From: Roseovarius pacificus
GTDB lineage: Bacteria; Pseudomonadota; Alphaproteobacteria; Rhodobacterales; Rhodobacteraceae
Length of the DNA: 47,727 bases
Assembly (NCBI RefSeq): GCF_900142665.1
Contig: NZ_FRBR01000020.1
Span: forward strand, 1-47,727
Direction: 5' to 3'
Notes under the pieces: generated by a model
Databases searched by the model: none
What the model was told of the DNA's origin: nothing
What the model saw: only the letters and a program-made list of their open reading frames with translations
In this document: positions 1 through 8,550 of the stretch, piece after piece
How positions within the stretch are numbered: position 1 is the first letter of the stretch
How the letters are laid out: every line of letters starts with the position of its first letter
Program-made: the position numbers and the translations under genes

Positions 1-1
1 A

Positions 2-22
2 CTGGCCATGGCGGCTCAATGA
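2..22 (+). CDS. 3' end of an upstream gene (partial)
   Basis: An open frame enters from the left edge and ends at TGA 20-22, where the next gene starts at ATG 19-21. This ATGA overlap is the same arrangement seen between the next genes and is the only reason to call a gene here. Only six residues are visible, so the product cannot be named. By position it would belong to the type IV secretion cluster. Confidence 0.35.
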   Translation: MAMAAQ

Positions 23-231
23 CCACGCTGCACGCAGAAACCCCGCAACTTGCCGTGCAGCGTCTGGCCATCGCCGCACTCAAGACCGAGATCCCGATGA
101 CCTATGCCGACATGATCCAGTACATCGAGAACTCCATCGACGTAATCATCCAGGCCGGTCGCCATGATGGCAAACGCGGGATCACCGAATTCTACCTCCC
201 CGGCAACAATGAGATCGGAGCTTCCCAATGA
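19..231 (+). CDS. small hypothetical protein of the T4SS cluster
   Basis: A 70-residue soluble protein with no signal peptide or membrane segment; I do not recognise its family. Its ATG overlaps the stop of the upstream frame (ATGA), and its own stop overlaps the ATG of the next gene in the same way, so it sits in a tightly coupled operon leading to virB6. The strand, the chained overlaps and the alphaproteobacterial-looking codon use support a real gene. A role in conjugation is inferred only from position. Confidence 0.6.
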   Translation: MTTLHAETPQLAVQRLAIAALKTEIPMTYADMIQYIENSIDVIIQAGRHDGKRGITEFYLPGNNEIGASQ

Positions 232-422
232 AAACCTTTGAATACGATATCCTGTCCTTTCCCATGACCCGCAAAACCAGTCTTGCCGACATGCAGGCCA
301 GCCTAAATGTGAAGGGGGCCGAAGGCTGGGAGGTCGTGTCGATCAGCTCCTCGGAATTCGCCAACGTGGGACACACGGTCTTCTTGAAGCGCGAAACCAC
401 GGCCATCGGAGCAACGGCATGA
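228..422 (+). CDS. small DUF4177-like protein
   Basis: A 64-residue protein whose pattern (MKTFEYDIL, then a central EGWEVVSIS, then a final strand ending FLKRE) resembles the short DUF4177 beta-rich family, in which an 'xGWExV' core is typical. That family has no firm function. The gene overlaps both neighbours by four bases (ATGA at 228 and at 419), placing it in the operon that continues to virB6. The family call rests on motif resemblance alone. Confidence 0.6.
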   Translation: MKTFEYDILSFPMTRKTSLADMQASLNVKGAEGWEVVSISSSEFANVGHTVFLKRETTAIGATA

Positions 423-832
423 AGCAGGCGCGGTGTCTCATTGCCCTGATCGCGATGGCCCTGAGCCTGACGGCCGCGCCCGCCTTCGCCGAGCGCAACC
501 TGGTGCCGACACTTGAGCCCAGTTTCAACGTCTGTCCGGACCGCCCGGCGGAACCTACCTGGATGCAAGAAATCCCCCTGCGCCAGGCCTATCAGCGCGT
601 ATTGGTCCAGGACATCTACCGCGCCCAGAACCTTGAGCGGATCGTCGAGACCGGAAGCTGCGCCTGTGAAATCCGCTTCCCAGCTTGGGACGAGGCCGAG
701 GCCACCTTCCGCGATCACCACCCCACCGCCGAACGGTGGGAAATGCTGCAAGCCTCGGATGTCTACAACCGCCGCGCCAACGACGCCCGTCTCGAGGCCA
801 AAGCGATCTGCGAAGCCGCGGGCAACTGGTGA
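419..832 (+). CDS. secreted protein of the T4SS cluster
   Basis: A 137-residue protein with a clear Sec signal peptide: K4 and R5, a hydrophobic stretch of about 15 residues and an APAFA cleavage site near residue 24. The mature part has four cysteines (one in FNVCPD, CAC in ETGSCACEI, one near the C terminus at AICEAAG), so disulfides are possible, as expected in the periplasm. Its place directly before virB6 suggests a periplasmic accessory of the transfer apparatus, in the slot where VirB5-like or VirB7-like genes often lie. It does not clearly match either family, so no symbol is given. Confidence 0.65.
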   Translation: MKQARCLIALIAMALSLTAAPAFAERNLVPTLEPSFNVCPDRPAEPTWMQEIPLRQAYQRVLVQDIYRAQNLERIVETGSCACEIRFPAWDEAEATFRDHHPTAERWEMLQASDVYNRRANDARLEAKAICEAAGNW

Positions 833-844
833 GGCACAACCCCG

Positions 845-1921
845 ATGAGCGTCGTCACCTATTTCGTTGAAACCTCACAGGGCTACCTCGATACCGCCGC
901 CGAAACCCAGTTCGGATCTGTCGCGGCGACGGTTGGCACGCTGCTGGTGCTGGGAACAACGCTGGTGGTGATCCTCGTCTTCCTGAACATGATCTACCAG
1001 TACAAGGCGATGGACGGGCGCACGGCTTTTTGGCTTGCAGTCAAGATCGGGCTCATCGGGATATTTGCGACCAATTGGGTTCAGTTCAACGCGCTGTCTT
1101 CCGCCATCCTTGCCGGGATCGACAGCATCGCCGGCGCACTTGTCGCTTCGGTCGGGGGCGGCAGCCCCGGGCCCTCCGGTACTTTCGCGGAAGAGTTCGA
1201 TCGGCTGATCTCGGAACTCGGCGATTACCTGAACGCCGCCGGTTCCGAGCTGAACTGGATGGCCGGTGCCATGCTGGACATCGTCGGTGTGCTTCTGCTC
1301 TCGATCCTCGGCGGGCTGGCCGCCTTCATCTTGGTAGCCTCTCGGCTGATGATCGCGCTCCTGATCGGGATCGCCCCGGTGATGATTTTCCTGACGCTGT
1401 TCGAGGTGACCAAGGACTATTTCGCGCGCTGGCTGTCGGCGCTGATTTCCTTTGCGCTCTACCCCATTGTCGTCGCAGGCGTGTTCGCAACGATCACAGG
1501 GGTCTCCTCAGCCCTCATCGGCGAACTAGGCGACCCCGAAGGGGCCTCAAACATCGGTGCGCTCATCCCCTTCTTCATGATGGTGCTCATGGCCAAGGGA
1601 TTCATCATCGCAACACCCTTCATCGTCCGCGCAATCTCCGGCAACATCATGATGCCCGCCCTCTCCGGCGGTCTCGGTGGCGGCTACAGCTTCACCCGTG
1701 CCGCAATGGGCAGCCAGCAGGCCTACAACCGCTACCTGATCGGTGGCGCCAGTGGTGCGGAATACGCAGCCCTCAGGGCTCGGCAGTTTTTTGGGGTACA
1801 GCAGATGCCTGTGCGACAAGGCATGGGACAGACGGGTCAGGCAAGCGGCGCAGGATCATCGGGGGTCGGGTCCCAGATGCTGACGCAACTGGCTAGGCTT
1901 GGAAGGTTGGGGCGACGGTGA
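845..1921 (+). CDS. virB6: VirB6/TrbL-type T4SS inner-membrane protein
   Basis: A 358-residue polytopic membrane protein. Hydrophobic segments lie at roughly residues 25-50, 62-85, 145-170, 172-192, 200-225 and 240-265, with a polar loop around residues 100-140. The C terminus is glycine- and glutamine-rich and hydrophilic. VirB6 is the inner-membrane channel subunit of type IV secretion systems, contacting the transferred DNA and the VirB core. The gene is the last of its operon here: it is followed by 137 non-coding bases and then converging genes, so the rest of the virB set must lie outside the window or upstream. Length and topology fit the family. Confidence 0.85.
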   Translation: MSVVTYFVETSQGYLDTAAETQFGSVAATVGTLLVLGTTLVVILVFLNMIYQYKAMDGRTAFWLAVKIGLIGIFATNWVQFNALSSAILAGIDSIAGALVASVGGGSPGPSGTFAEEFDRLISELGDYLNAAGSELNWMAGAMLDIVGVLLLSILGGLAAFILVASRLMIALLIGIAPVMIFLTLFEVTKDYFARWLSALISFALYPIVVAGVFATITGVSSALIGELGDPEGASNIGALIPFFMMVLMAKGFIIATPFIVRAISGNIMMPALSGGLGGGYSFTRAAMGSQQAYNRYLIGGASGAEYAALRARQFFGVQQMPVRQGMGQTGQASGAGSSGVGSQMLTQLARLGRLGRR

Positions 1922-2058
1922 CGGGCTAATGAAAACAACCCTCCAAAAACCGCAAAGGTACTGCTGGTGAACTTCTACGGGCGGTTTTCATATCCAAAGC
2001 GTTGATTTTAGTAGACCAGGATAGCCGCCAAAAACGACTGTTTGCGACCTGAAGTTTA

Positions 2059-2760
2059 TTAGAATCTTCTACGCCTTCGATAGCCACGCTGGGTGGGTTC
2101 TGCGAACTGAACCACTGGTAGCGGCCTCCCTTCACTAATCAACCTAGCGAACTCCACCTTTGGGAAGTCGAAGAGATAACGGCTTCTGCCTTGTGCGGCT
2201 GTCAGCAAGCATAGATTTTCGCCGCCAAAGTCAAATCCGACGATCTTGCCCAATGATCCCCATTCTTTGAGAAGCCGTGTTTCCTCGCAATAAACGGTGT
2301 AGATATCAACGCCGTCGAACCGTTCCGGATAGTTTTCTGACAACATACGTTCATATTGGATCAGATCAGTTGGGCGGCGGGTTCCATCGATAATCCAAAT
2401 TACTTGACCGTAGAAATCTGTGCGCTTTCTTACCTCAGCCGACTTGATAGCAGAGTGCTGGAACTCGATCACAAGGCCATAGGGTGTTTTGATATCCGCA
2501 ATATGAAGCTCGCCAGTTTCATCGCGAGCTGGCACCTCTTGCCAGTCGGTGAGAAACCGGTTCTTCCAGTCGCGATGCCACTCGGTTTCGTTTTCCCACC
2601 AATGATCACAATGGCGGCGGCCTTTGTGCGCCCAATGCCAGACCTTCTTGGTCCCGCATCGAGCTAGCATGGCGGCATTGCAGCCTGGGCAGTTGCCCAA
2701 GGCACCAGGCGTCGCCTCAACTCGTTGACCATTCAAAAGTGCAAAACGCATTCCGATCAC
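2059..2760 (-). CDS. CoiA-like zinc-finger nuclease
   Basis: A 233-residue protein with the layout of competence-protein CoiA-like enzymes. The N terminus has a zinc-binding cluster (CPGC around residues 24-27, a further Cys, then HWAH). The centre has a PD-(D/E)XK-type signature, with a D in HIADIKTP and E-x-Q in VIEFQHS. Other members pair a recognition finger with a DNA-cleaving fold. The apparent first codon is GTG at 2760; the in-frame ATG at 2751 (residue 4) is an equally good start. It lies two bases after the ATPase gene on the same strand, so the two probably form one unit. Natural transformation is unlikely here: no other competence gene is present. Base composition is AT-richer than the backbone. 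Confidence 0.7.
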   Translation of the reverse strand: MIGMRFALLNGQRVEATPGALGNCPGCNAAMLARCGTKKVWHWAHKGRRHCDHWWENETEWHRDWKNRFLTDWQEVPARDETGELHIADIKTPYGLVIEFQHSAIKSAEVRKRTDFYGQVIWIIDGTRRPTDLIQYERMLSENYPERFDGVDIYTVYCEETRLLKEWGSLGKIVGFDFGGENLCLLTAAQGRSRYLFDFPKVEFARLISEGRPLPVVQFAEPTQRGYRRRRRF

Positions 2761-2762
2761 GC

Positions 2763-4970
2763 CTAGTTCAAATCTGACTTTACGTTCTGGTACAACGTCA
2801 CCAACTCGGCCATGCCCATGTCTAAGATTGGCTCATACATAAAGGAATTGAGATGTATATTCGCTGGCGTGATTAGATTAACGCGGCGTAGAAGGCCTAT
2901 TTTTTCGGCTTCATTATTGAACAAGTCTTTGAATTTTTGAAAAATCTTCCCCGTCTGCTTATTCGAAACATCAAATTCTTCCTGCGCAGAACGGATCTTC
3001 GCGACCATGTATCGCTCGGCTCGCATTCTGATCGCGATTGACAGAGCGATCTTGTGCTCAAGATTGATGCCATCGGCAACTTTTTCACACTCATCGGCCG
3101 TGGCGAAAAGATGCTCAATAATTGGCTGCGTCAGATCAACATCAGGGAAAGTACACCCGCTCAAATGGCGTTCGAATACAGCCTTGTAGTCCTCAATGGT
3201 GAGGGCTTCAGTTTCATCTTTGTAGTGGAGCATCCTGGTAAGCTGAAGGTAGTCAGCATTAGGATTCCCATCGGCATCTTTTGGGCCAAGCGTGTACTCG
3301 ATCAAATTACGTAAGAACGGGATATAGGCAATTAGAACGGACGGTTCCGCCAATCTGCCCTGCCACTTACGAAACGGACTCTGGATATCCGTCCGCTCGA
3401 ATGGCTCAAACTTGATCCCATCATCAGATCGAAACGCCAGCCGACACTGATGTGCTGGACAGATATCTCTGTTTGAAACTGTTCGAAGGAAATCAAAGTT
3501 GTGAGTCAGGACGATGGCAAGGAAATTGGTGTCTTCGACCTTGGTTACATCCTCCAAGAAGTCGATGATCGCGAACTTGTTCTTGTAGTCAAACGAGTCA
3601 GAAATGTCGTCAAAGACAAAGAGGGTCTTGGTGCGGTTCTTCCATCGCACGAATACCTCATACATAATATCAAGTATGTACAGCGCGCGGCTTTCACCTG
3701 TGCTTAGCGCTCGGAGCAGTTCTTGCTTTTCGGATGAAGCATAACGCCTCTCATCACCTGCATCTTTGATGATAAAAGCAATCGAAGGAGCACTTCCTTT
3801 GAGGATCGCATCGGCCTTATTCTCAACGGAAAGTTCAAATGGCAGGTAGAGAAAGCGACGATTGAAATCTGCCACTACAGCATCCCAATCACCTCTGCTG
3901 CTGTCCGCGTCTGCGATGATTTCAGCGAGAGCACTTTGACCAGTTCGATACTCGGATACCAGCGCTTTGTACTCATCAAGTGCAGCCCGAAGATATTGCA
4001 TCCAAAGGTCACGTTTCAGGCCTTTCGGTTCGTTTAGCATAGGCAGAAGGTGTTTATTATCTGTGATATAGTCTCGGAAAGCCTGCAGCTCCTTATTTTT
4101 GAGCTTTGAATTGAATGTGTCGAATTTCTTCGCCACCGCCTCATCGTTCAAGACGCGAAGCTTCTCCTCTTCGATGCGCTCGCGAAGAGATTGGTCCGAT
4201 GAAACCTCTTCCTTCTGATCCGTGTTTTCATCCGCCAAGCTGATGCTATGTCCAGCGTTAAAAAAGTTGTTCGCTTCGAGTTGCTGCTGAACCTGGGCGA
4301 CATTGTGATACTGAAAATCCCTTCGAAGGATTGGCGATTGTTCGGTTATCTCGTCATACTTTTGCGCAAAGTCCTCGACCGCAGCCGCCACATCTTCGCT
4401 GGCAAGGAATTGCTGAACTTTTGGGTCGTACAGGATTCTGTAGTCGGCTTTGCCGAGGTCCGATTGATGAAGTTCGTTGAGCTCGTCCTCAATCGCAGAA
4501 AGTGCCTCATAATAGCTGCCGCCGAACACATCCTCGATAATCGGGTCTAAGTTCTCCCGTGATCTCTCTCCAAACCCCGCAGCGTTCCTGAGAGCTTTGT
4601 CCAAAGCCTTTTTTGCTTCGCCAATCGACTGATGGATTTTTTCGTACTTCGTTCTGAGTTCGGCGTTCGCAAGAAGAGTGGACACCTGACTTGAAGAGAA
4701 TTTGTCATCGTAGGATTTAACGACGAAAATTTCCTCTTTCTTAATGGCTTCGCCATTCAGGGTGATCTCACAAGTAGGTTCGCGATCCGGGAAGTGCAGG
4801 TCCTTCGGCGAATTGCCTTCCGAAAGGTCCATCATTGTCTTCGCAAACGATGTTTTCATAACACCGTTCGGAGCGTAGATCGCGTAGCCTTTGTGCTTAA
4901 ACTCCAGCTCTGACTCAAGTTTTCCAATTCCATAACAATATCTTAGATTTATGTTCAGCTTATCGGCCAC
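2763..4970 (-). CDS. ABC-type (AAA_13/RloC-like) defence ATPase
   Basis: About 735 residues, resembling the SMC/Rad50-related ATPases of defence systems. The N-terminal P-loop is unusual, APNGVMKT, with M in place of the usual glycine before K. A long helical middle (about residues 100-360) is rich in E, K and L, as in a coiled coil. The C-terminal half has a signature-like LSTGESRAL, Walker B LFVFDDISDSFD and an H-loop in VLTHNFDF. No TTG, GTG or ATG choice is certain: TTG 4982 is possible, but GTG 4970 has a GGAG six bases upstream and is preferred. The adjacent CoiA-like nuclease is its likely effector. AT-rich composition suggests recent acquisition. Confidence 0.75.
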   Translation of the reverse strand: MADKLNINLRYCYGIGKLESELEFKHKGYAIYAPNGVMKTSFAKTMMDLSEGNSPKDLHFPDREPTCEITLNGEAIKKEEIFVVKSYDDKFSSSQVSTLLANAELRTKYEKIHQSIGEAKKALDKALRNAAGFGERSRENLDPIIEDVFGGSYYEALSAIEDELNELHQSDLGKADYRILYDPKVQQFLASEDVAAAVEDFAQKYDEITEQSPILRRDFQYHNVAQVQQQLEANNFFNAGHSISLADENTDQKEEVSSDQSLRERIEEEKLRVLNDEAVAKKFDTFNSKLKNKELQAFRDYITDNKHLLPMLNEPKGLKRDLWMQYLRAALDEYKALVSEYRTGQSALAEIIADADSSRGDWDAVVADFNRRFLYLPFELSVENKADAILKGSAPSIAFIIKDAGDERRYASSEKQELLRALSTGESRALYILDIMYEVFVRWKNRTKTLFVFDDISDSFDYKNKFAIIDFLEDVTKVEDTNFLAIVLTHNFDFLRTVSNRDICPAHQCRLAFRSDDGIKFEPFERTDIQSPFRKWQGRLAEPSVLIAYIPFLRNLIEYTLGPKDADGNPNADYLQLTRMLHYKDETEALTIEDYKAVFERHLSGCTFPDVDLTQPIIEHLFATADECEKVADGINLEHKIALSIAIRMRAERYMVAKIRSAQEEFDVSNKQTGKIFQKFKDLFNNEAEKIGLLRRVNLITPANIHLNSFMYEPILDMGMAELVTLYQNVKSDLN

Positions 4971-5065
4971 GACATTCTCCAAATGATCTCTGCGCCCCCA
5001 AAGGCCATTGCATTTGGCCCTAGCGGTTCAGAACGTGCAAGGAAACAACCTCTGCTTCCCACCGC

Positions 5066-7237
5066 TCATGCCTGAATGATCCTTTCAACCAACGTTGGAA
5101 GAATTTGAGGAACAAGCTTCGAACTGGCTGCATCCAACTCCAAGAGCGGCTTCGACAGGTACGGATGAAACTTCTCCGACACGAAGTTCCCTGCTCCCGC
5201 GAACAGATCGACAGGTTCGCCAGATCGAATATGCGTTAGTGCCGTTTGAAGATCGGGGGTTTCGTCCCCTGCCTCCACCAGCAGAAACCCGTCATGCTGT
5301 TCAACCAAGAACCCCTTACTTCTTAGTGCGAGCGCGAGAGTTGACGTCTTCACCGTTCCGACCCGCGTTGCGATGATCGATGTACGTTCGCCAAAACTGT
5401 AGATATTCTTGGTCCGGAACCCGAGTTGCTCATAGTGGGCGCGCGCTTCGTCTAGCATCTCTAGCGAAACGGCCTCCATGTAGGGTGGACTGATACCCCG
5501 CTCGAGCACACTGAACATTCGGTCTATCACCTTGTCATAAATGTCGCCTGCATCGCCGCCGAAGACTGGAGGCACACCAGCCTTCGCGGGTTTGACGATT
5601 ATGACCTTTTCACGATCATGAATTTCTTGAACAACCCAACGCCGCCCGGAAAAAATCAACAGCATCCCCGGAGCAAGAACATTGTCGATCGGCAAGGTTC
5701 CAAGATCCCGCCCCTCTGCAACCAAACGGAATTCCTCAGGTGTCTGGAACACCGCATAGAAGCTGTAATGCTCGACCAGCTTCTCGCCTGTCGGGCCCAA
5801 GAGTAACAGCCCACTTCCGGCCTGTTCGATCAAACCGGTTTCAGGATGGCCAATCGCACGCAACACATCGGCGAACACCTCAGTCGTGACCCTTCGAAAA
5901 GGACCCTCGCGGCACAGTACATTGTAGACCACGCTTGCGGACGCACCGCCGCGCTGCGCGATAACCGACAGTATCTGATGAACGAGCGTCGAAAGATGAA
6001 GCGCTTGCGGTTTTGGCGGTTCGCACCAGCCTTCCAGCAACAGATCTATCATCGCGATAGACCTGATCAGGCCCAAGCGAAGTCGATCGACGAAACTGCT
6101 CTCCGGCGACAATTTGGCTTCGACGGCGTACTGTCGGAGTATAGCAGGTTGTCCTTCACGCCGGCCTGATCGCCCGAGCCGTTGCCGCAACGCTGCTACG
6201 CTAAACGGTGCCCCTATTTGAGCCACACAGGTCACATCACCGATGTCGATTCCAAGCTCGAGGGTCGACGTGCAAATCGCAGTCGTCGGCTTCGCAGGAT
6301 CCTTGAGCCGCCGCTCCACGAAGTCACGGTGATCTCGGGAGAGGCTCGCGTGGTGGGGGTAAAATTCCTGCGGCAGGTGTTCTCGCTCGCAAAGCTCCCG
6401 CAACCGATCTGCGTAGATCTCCACCCGCTGGCGCGCTCCGGCGAAGACCAGGTTGTCGCTGCCTCGAAGGTGTTTGAAAAGATGGGCTGCTATGGCATCC
6501 GTTGCGGATGGACTGTTTCCATCTTCATCGCCTGAGAGGTAGCCGCGAAGCTGAAGCCTCAATTCAGCCTCGCCGCCATCTGCTTCGATCAGTTGGACAG
6601 AGCTTGCTGCGTCAGGGCGAAGATAGGCCTTGGCGAGGTCCATGTCGCCGAGAGTGGCTGACAGACCTATCCGACGGATTGGGCGCTTTGTCGCGAGCTC
6701 GAGCCTTGTGAGCAGTGAACGAAGCTGGACACCACGTTCGCTATCTAAAACCGTGTGCAATTCGTCGATCACGACTGCCCGCGTGGCCCCAAACAGGCGA
6801 GCGATTTCCAAACCACGACGAATGAAAAGTGCCTCAAGGGACTCTGGGGTTATCAGCAGGATCCCTTTTGGAGATTTCAACGCGCGCGTCTTGATCGATT
6901 GCGAGACATCCCCGTGCCAGGGAACAACCGGAAGCTCTGCTTCCTGGCAGATGCCCTCCAGCCGTATGGCCTGATCCGTGATCAAGGCTTTCAGCGGACC
7001 GATGTAGAGTAGATCGAAGCCGGTGCCGTCGCACGGCTCGTCAAGCACCTGTGAAATCAACGGCAGGAACGCCGCCTCCGTCTTTCCGCCCGCCGTTGAA
7101 GCCGCAACGATCAAATCGGCATTAGTTTCGCAGATCGTCCGGATGGATCGCGCCTGGATGTCGCGAAGTTCGCGCCATCCTTTCTGGCGTATCCATTTCT
7201 GCACAGGCCTCGCCAGTCTGTCGAACGCACTGCTCAT
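5066..7237 (-). CDS. sngC: Lhr-like DEAD/DEAH helicase (Shango SngC-like)
   Basis: A 723-residue superfamily 2 helicase. Visible motifs are a Q-type region (GWRELRDIQ), Walker A in ASTAGGKTEAAFLP, the DExH box DELH in AVVIDELHTVL, motif III GLSATLGD and motif VI QRLGRSGRREGQ. These fit the Lhr-like branch, also used as BrxHI in BREX. The roughly 250-residue C-terminal extension is not assigned. It is the last gene of the run, five bases after the BrxD-like ATPase. The trio TerB protein, DUF2791-type ATPase and helicase is the composition reported for the Shango anti-phage system; I use that naming from memory. It presumably translocates on or unwinds phage DNA. Confidence 0.82.
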   Translation of the reverse strand: MSSAFDRLARPVQKWIRQKGWRELRDIQARSIRTICETNADLIVAASTAGGKTEAAFLPLISQVLDEPCDGTGFDLLYIGPLKALITDQAIRLEGICQEAELPVVPWHGDVSQSIKTRALKSPKGILLITPESLEALFIRRGLEIARLFGATRAVVIDELHTVLDSERGVQLRSLLTRLELATKRPIRRIGLSATLGDMDLAKAYLRPDAASSVQLIEADGGEAELRLQLRGYLSGDEDGNSPSATDAIAAHLFKHLRGSDNLVFAGARQRVEIYADRLRELCEREHLPQEFYPHHASLSRDHRDFVERRLKDPAKPTTAICTSTLELGIDIGDVTCVAQIGAPFSVAALRQRLGRSGRREGQPAILRQYAVEAKLSPESSFVDRLRLGLIRSIAMIDLLLEGWCEPPKPQALHLSTLVHQILSVIAQRGGASASVVYNVLCREGPFRRVTTEVFADVLRAIGHPETGLIEQAGSGLLLLGPTGEKLVEHYSFYAVFQTPEEFRLVAEGRDLGTLPIDNVLAPGMLLIFSGRRWVVQEIHDREKVIIVKPAKAGVPPVFGGDAGDIYDKVIDRMFSVLERGISPPYMEAVSLEMLDEARAHYEQLGFRTKNIYSFGERTSIIATRVGTVKTSTLALALRSKGFLVEQHDGFLLVEAGDETPDLQTALTHIRSGEPVDLFAGAGNFVSEKFHPYLSKPLLELDAASSKLVPQILPTLVERIIQA

Positions 7238-7242
7238 CGACG

Positions 7243-8550
7243 TCAGAGCTTGAAGCTGATCAGGTCATCGTCACCGGGGTCTTGGGCACCAGTCGACTCG
7301 TCTACCTCGGTCATGTCTTCGCCAAGGTCTTCGGAGACTTCGATCTTTTCGATCAGATCACTCCATTCGACACCGGGGTTTTGCTCGAGCACGGAAAGCA
7401 AGTTCACGAATGCGGTCACCGTATTGCGCGGCGTGCGGAAGTAAGCTTCACCGATCCGGTCCGAGCAATGCGCCATGAAGGCCTCGAGCGCGTCGTCCGG
7501 CAGAGCAACGGCGTCGTCCTGCATGATCCGCCGGACATTGGCCAGAAGTACGAAAAGGTCTTCAGGGGTCAGGCTGGCGAGCCGGACAACCGGTCCTGAA
7601 AGATCGACCAATCCGTCTCGCGCGAAGGTGTTCTCGGCCAAACGTGATTGAAGGGCTTCGTAGCTGTAGAGCCCTCGACGGGTGTTCATCAGAAACTCCG
7701 GGGTCCCGCCCATGAGAAATCCGAGGTTCTCGGCACTGCCCTGCAGCACATCATTCAGGATCCGGAGTATCTGTTCGTAGTTTGCATTGCGGGCCTGCGA
7801 CGATGTGAGCTTGTAGAGGTTCACCATCTCGTCAAGGCCGACCAGCAATCCTTTATATCCGGCCTCGCACACGAATGCCGACATCAGCTTCAGATGGTCA
7901 TAGACACTGGAGTCGTCGATGATTGTTCGTACGCCAAGTACTTTGCGCGCGTCGGTGCGTGTCGCGAATTCACCGCGCAGCCACCTCAGGGCTGCGGATT
8001 TCAACTCGTCGTCACCGGTTTCATGGCCTTCCCAATATCGGCGGATGACTTCCGCGAACTCAAACCCTCCGGTAAGTTCTTCAAAGTGGCCAAGGCGTTC
8101 ACGAATGACGGTCCCCGTAGGCAAATCCCGTTCTTCAGCATCTCGGTGAGCCTGGCTGACAAACCGTTCCACCACGCTGGCCAATGCCCCGCCATCGGGC
8201 TTTGTCCGCGTCGAGAGGTTTCGGGCCATCTCCGCATACAGCCCCCGAGCTTGTCCGCCGGTCGCGTGAATGCGGCGATCCGGCGCCAGATCCGCGAACA
8301 TCACGACCAGGCCTTTCTCCAAGGCGACGAGGCGGATCAGGTTCATGAAGAACGTCTTGCCCGATCCGTATTCCCCGATGATGAACCTGATTGCCGATCC
8401 GCCATCGGATATCCGGTCCATGTCCTTAACGAGCTCTTCAATCTCCCGGACGCGGCCGACCTGAATATGGCGCAAACCTAGCTTGGGCACGACCCCGGCC
8501 CGAAGCGCCTGTACGATTGCATCGCGTTCACGTGGTTTCAACTTAGACAT
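7243..8550 (-). CDS. sngB: BrxD-like (DUF2791) ATP-binding protein (Shango SngB-like)
   Basis: A 435-residue P-loop ATPase. Walker A is IGEYGSGKTFF near residue 50 and Walker B LLVGLDEMVNL is about 240. The following ANYEQILRILND and GGTPEF stretch is typical of the BREX BrxD/DUF2791 family. The N terminus has the family's IVQALRAG and GLRHIQVGR. ATG 8550 is chosen because GAGGGCAGGG lies just before it; GTG 8565 is an alternative. The start overlaps the TerB gene's stop by eight bases. No PglZ, PglX or BrxC homologue is present, so this is not BREX; the neighbours indicate a Shango-type complex. Confidence 0.82.
   Translation of the reverse strand: MSKLKPRERDAIVQALRAGVVPKLGLRHIQVGRVREIEELVKDMDRISDGGSAIRFIIGEYGSGKTFFMNLIRLVALEKGLVVMFADLAPDRRIHATGGQARGLYAEMARNLSTRTKPDGGALASVVERFVSQAHRDAEERDLPTGTVIRERLGHFEELTGGFEFAEVIRRYWEGHETGDDELKSAALRWLRGEFATRTDARKVLGVRTIIDDSSVYDHLKLMSAFVCEAGYKGLLVGLDEMVNLYKLTSSQARNANYEQILRILNDVLQGSAENLGFLMGGTPEFLMNTRRGLYSYEALQSRLAENTFARDGLVDLSGPVVRLASLTPEDLFVLLANVRRIMQDDAVALPDDALEAFMAHCSDRIGEAYFRTPRNTVTAFVNLLSVLEQNPGVEWSDLIEKIEVSEDLGEDMTEVDESTGAQDPGDDDLISFKL

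Noticed and set aside
2059..2760. Natural competence gene
   Set aside because: The CoiA-like fold alone does not imply competence. It is coupled to a defence-type ATPase and no other com gene is near.
7243..8550. BREX system because of the BrxD-like ATPase and BrxHI-like helicase
   Set aside because: No BrxC, PglX, PglZ, BrxA or BrxB homologue is present. The TerB partner points to a Shango-type set.
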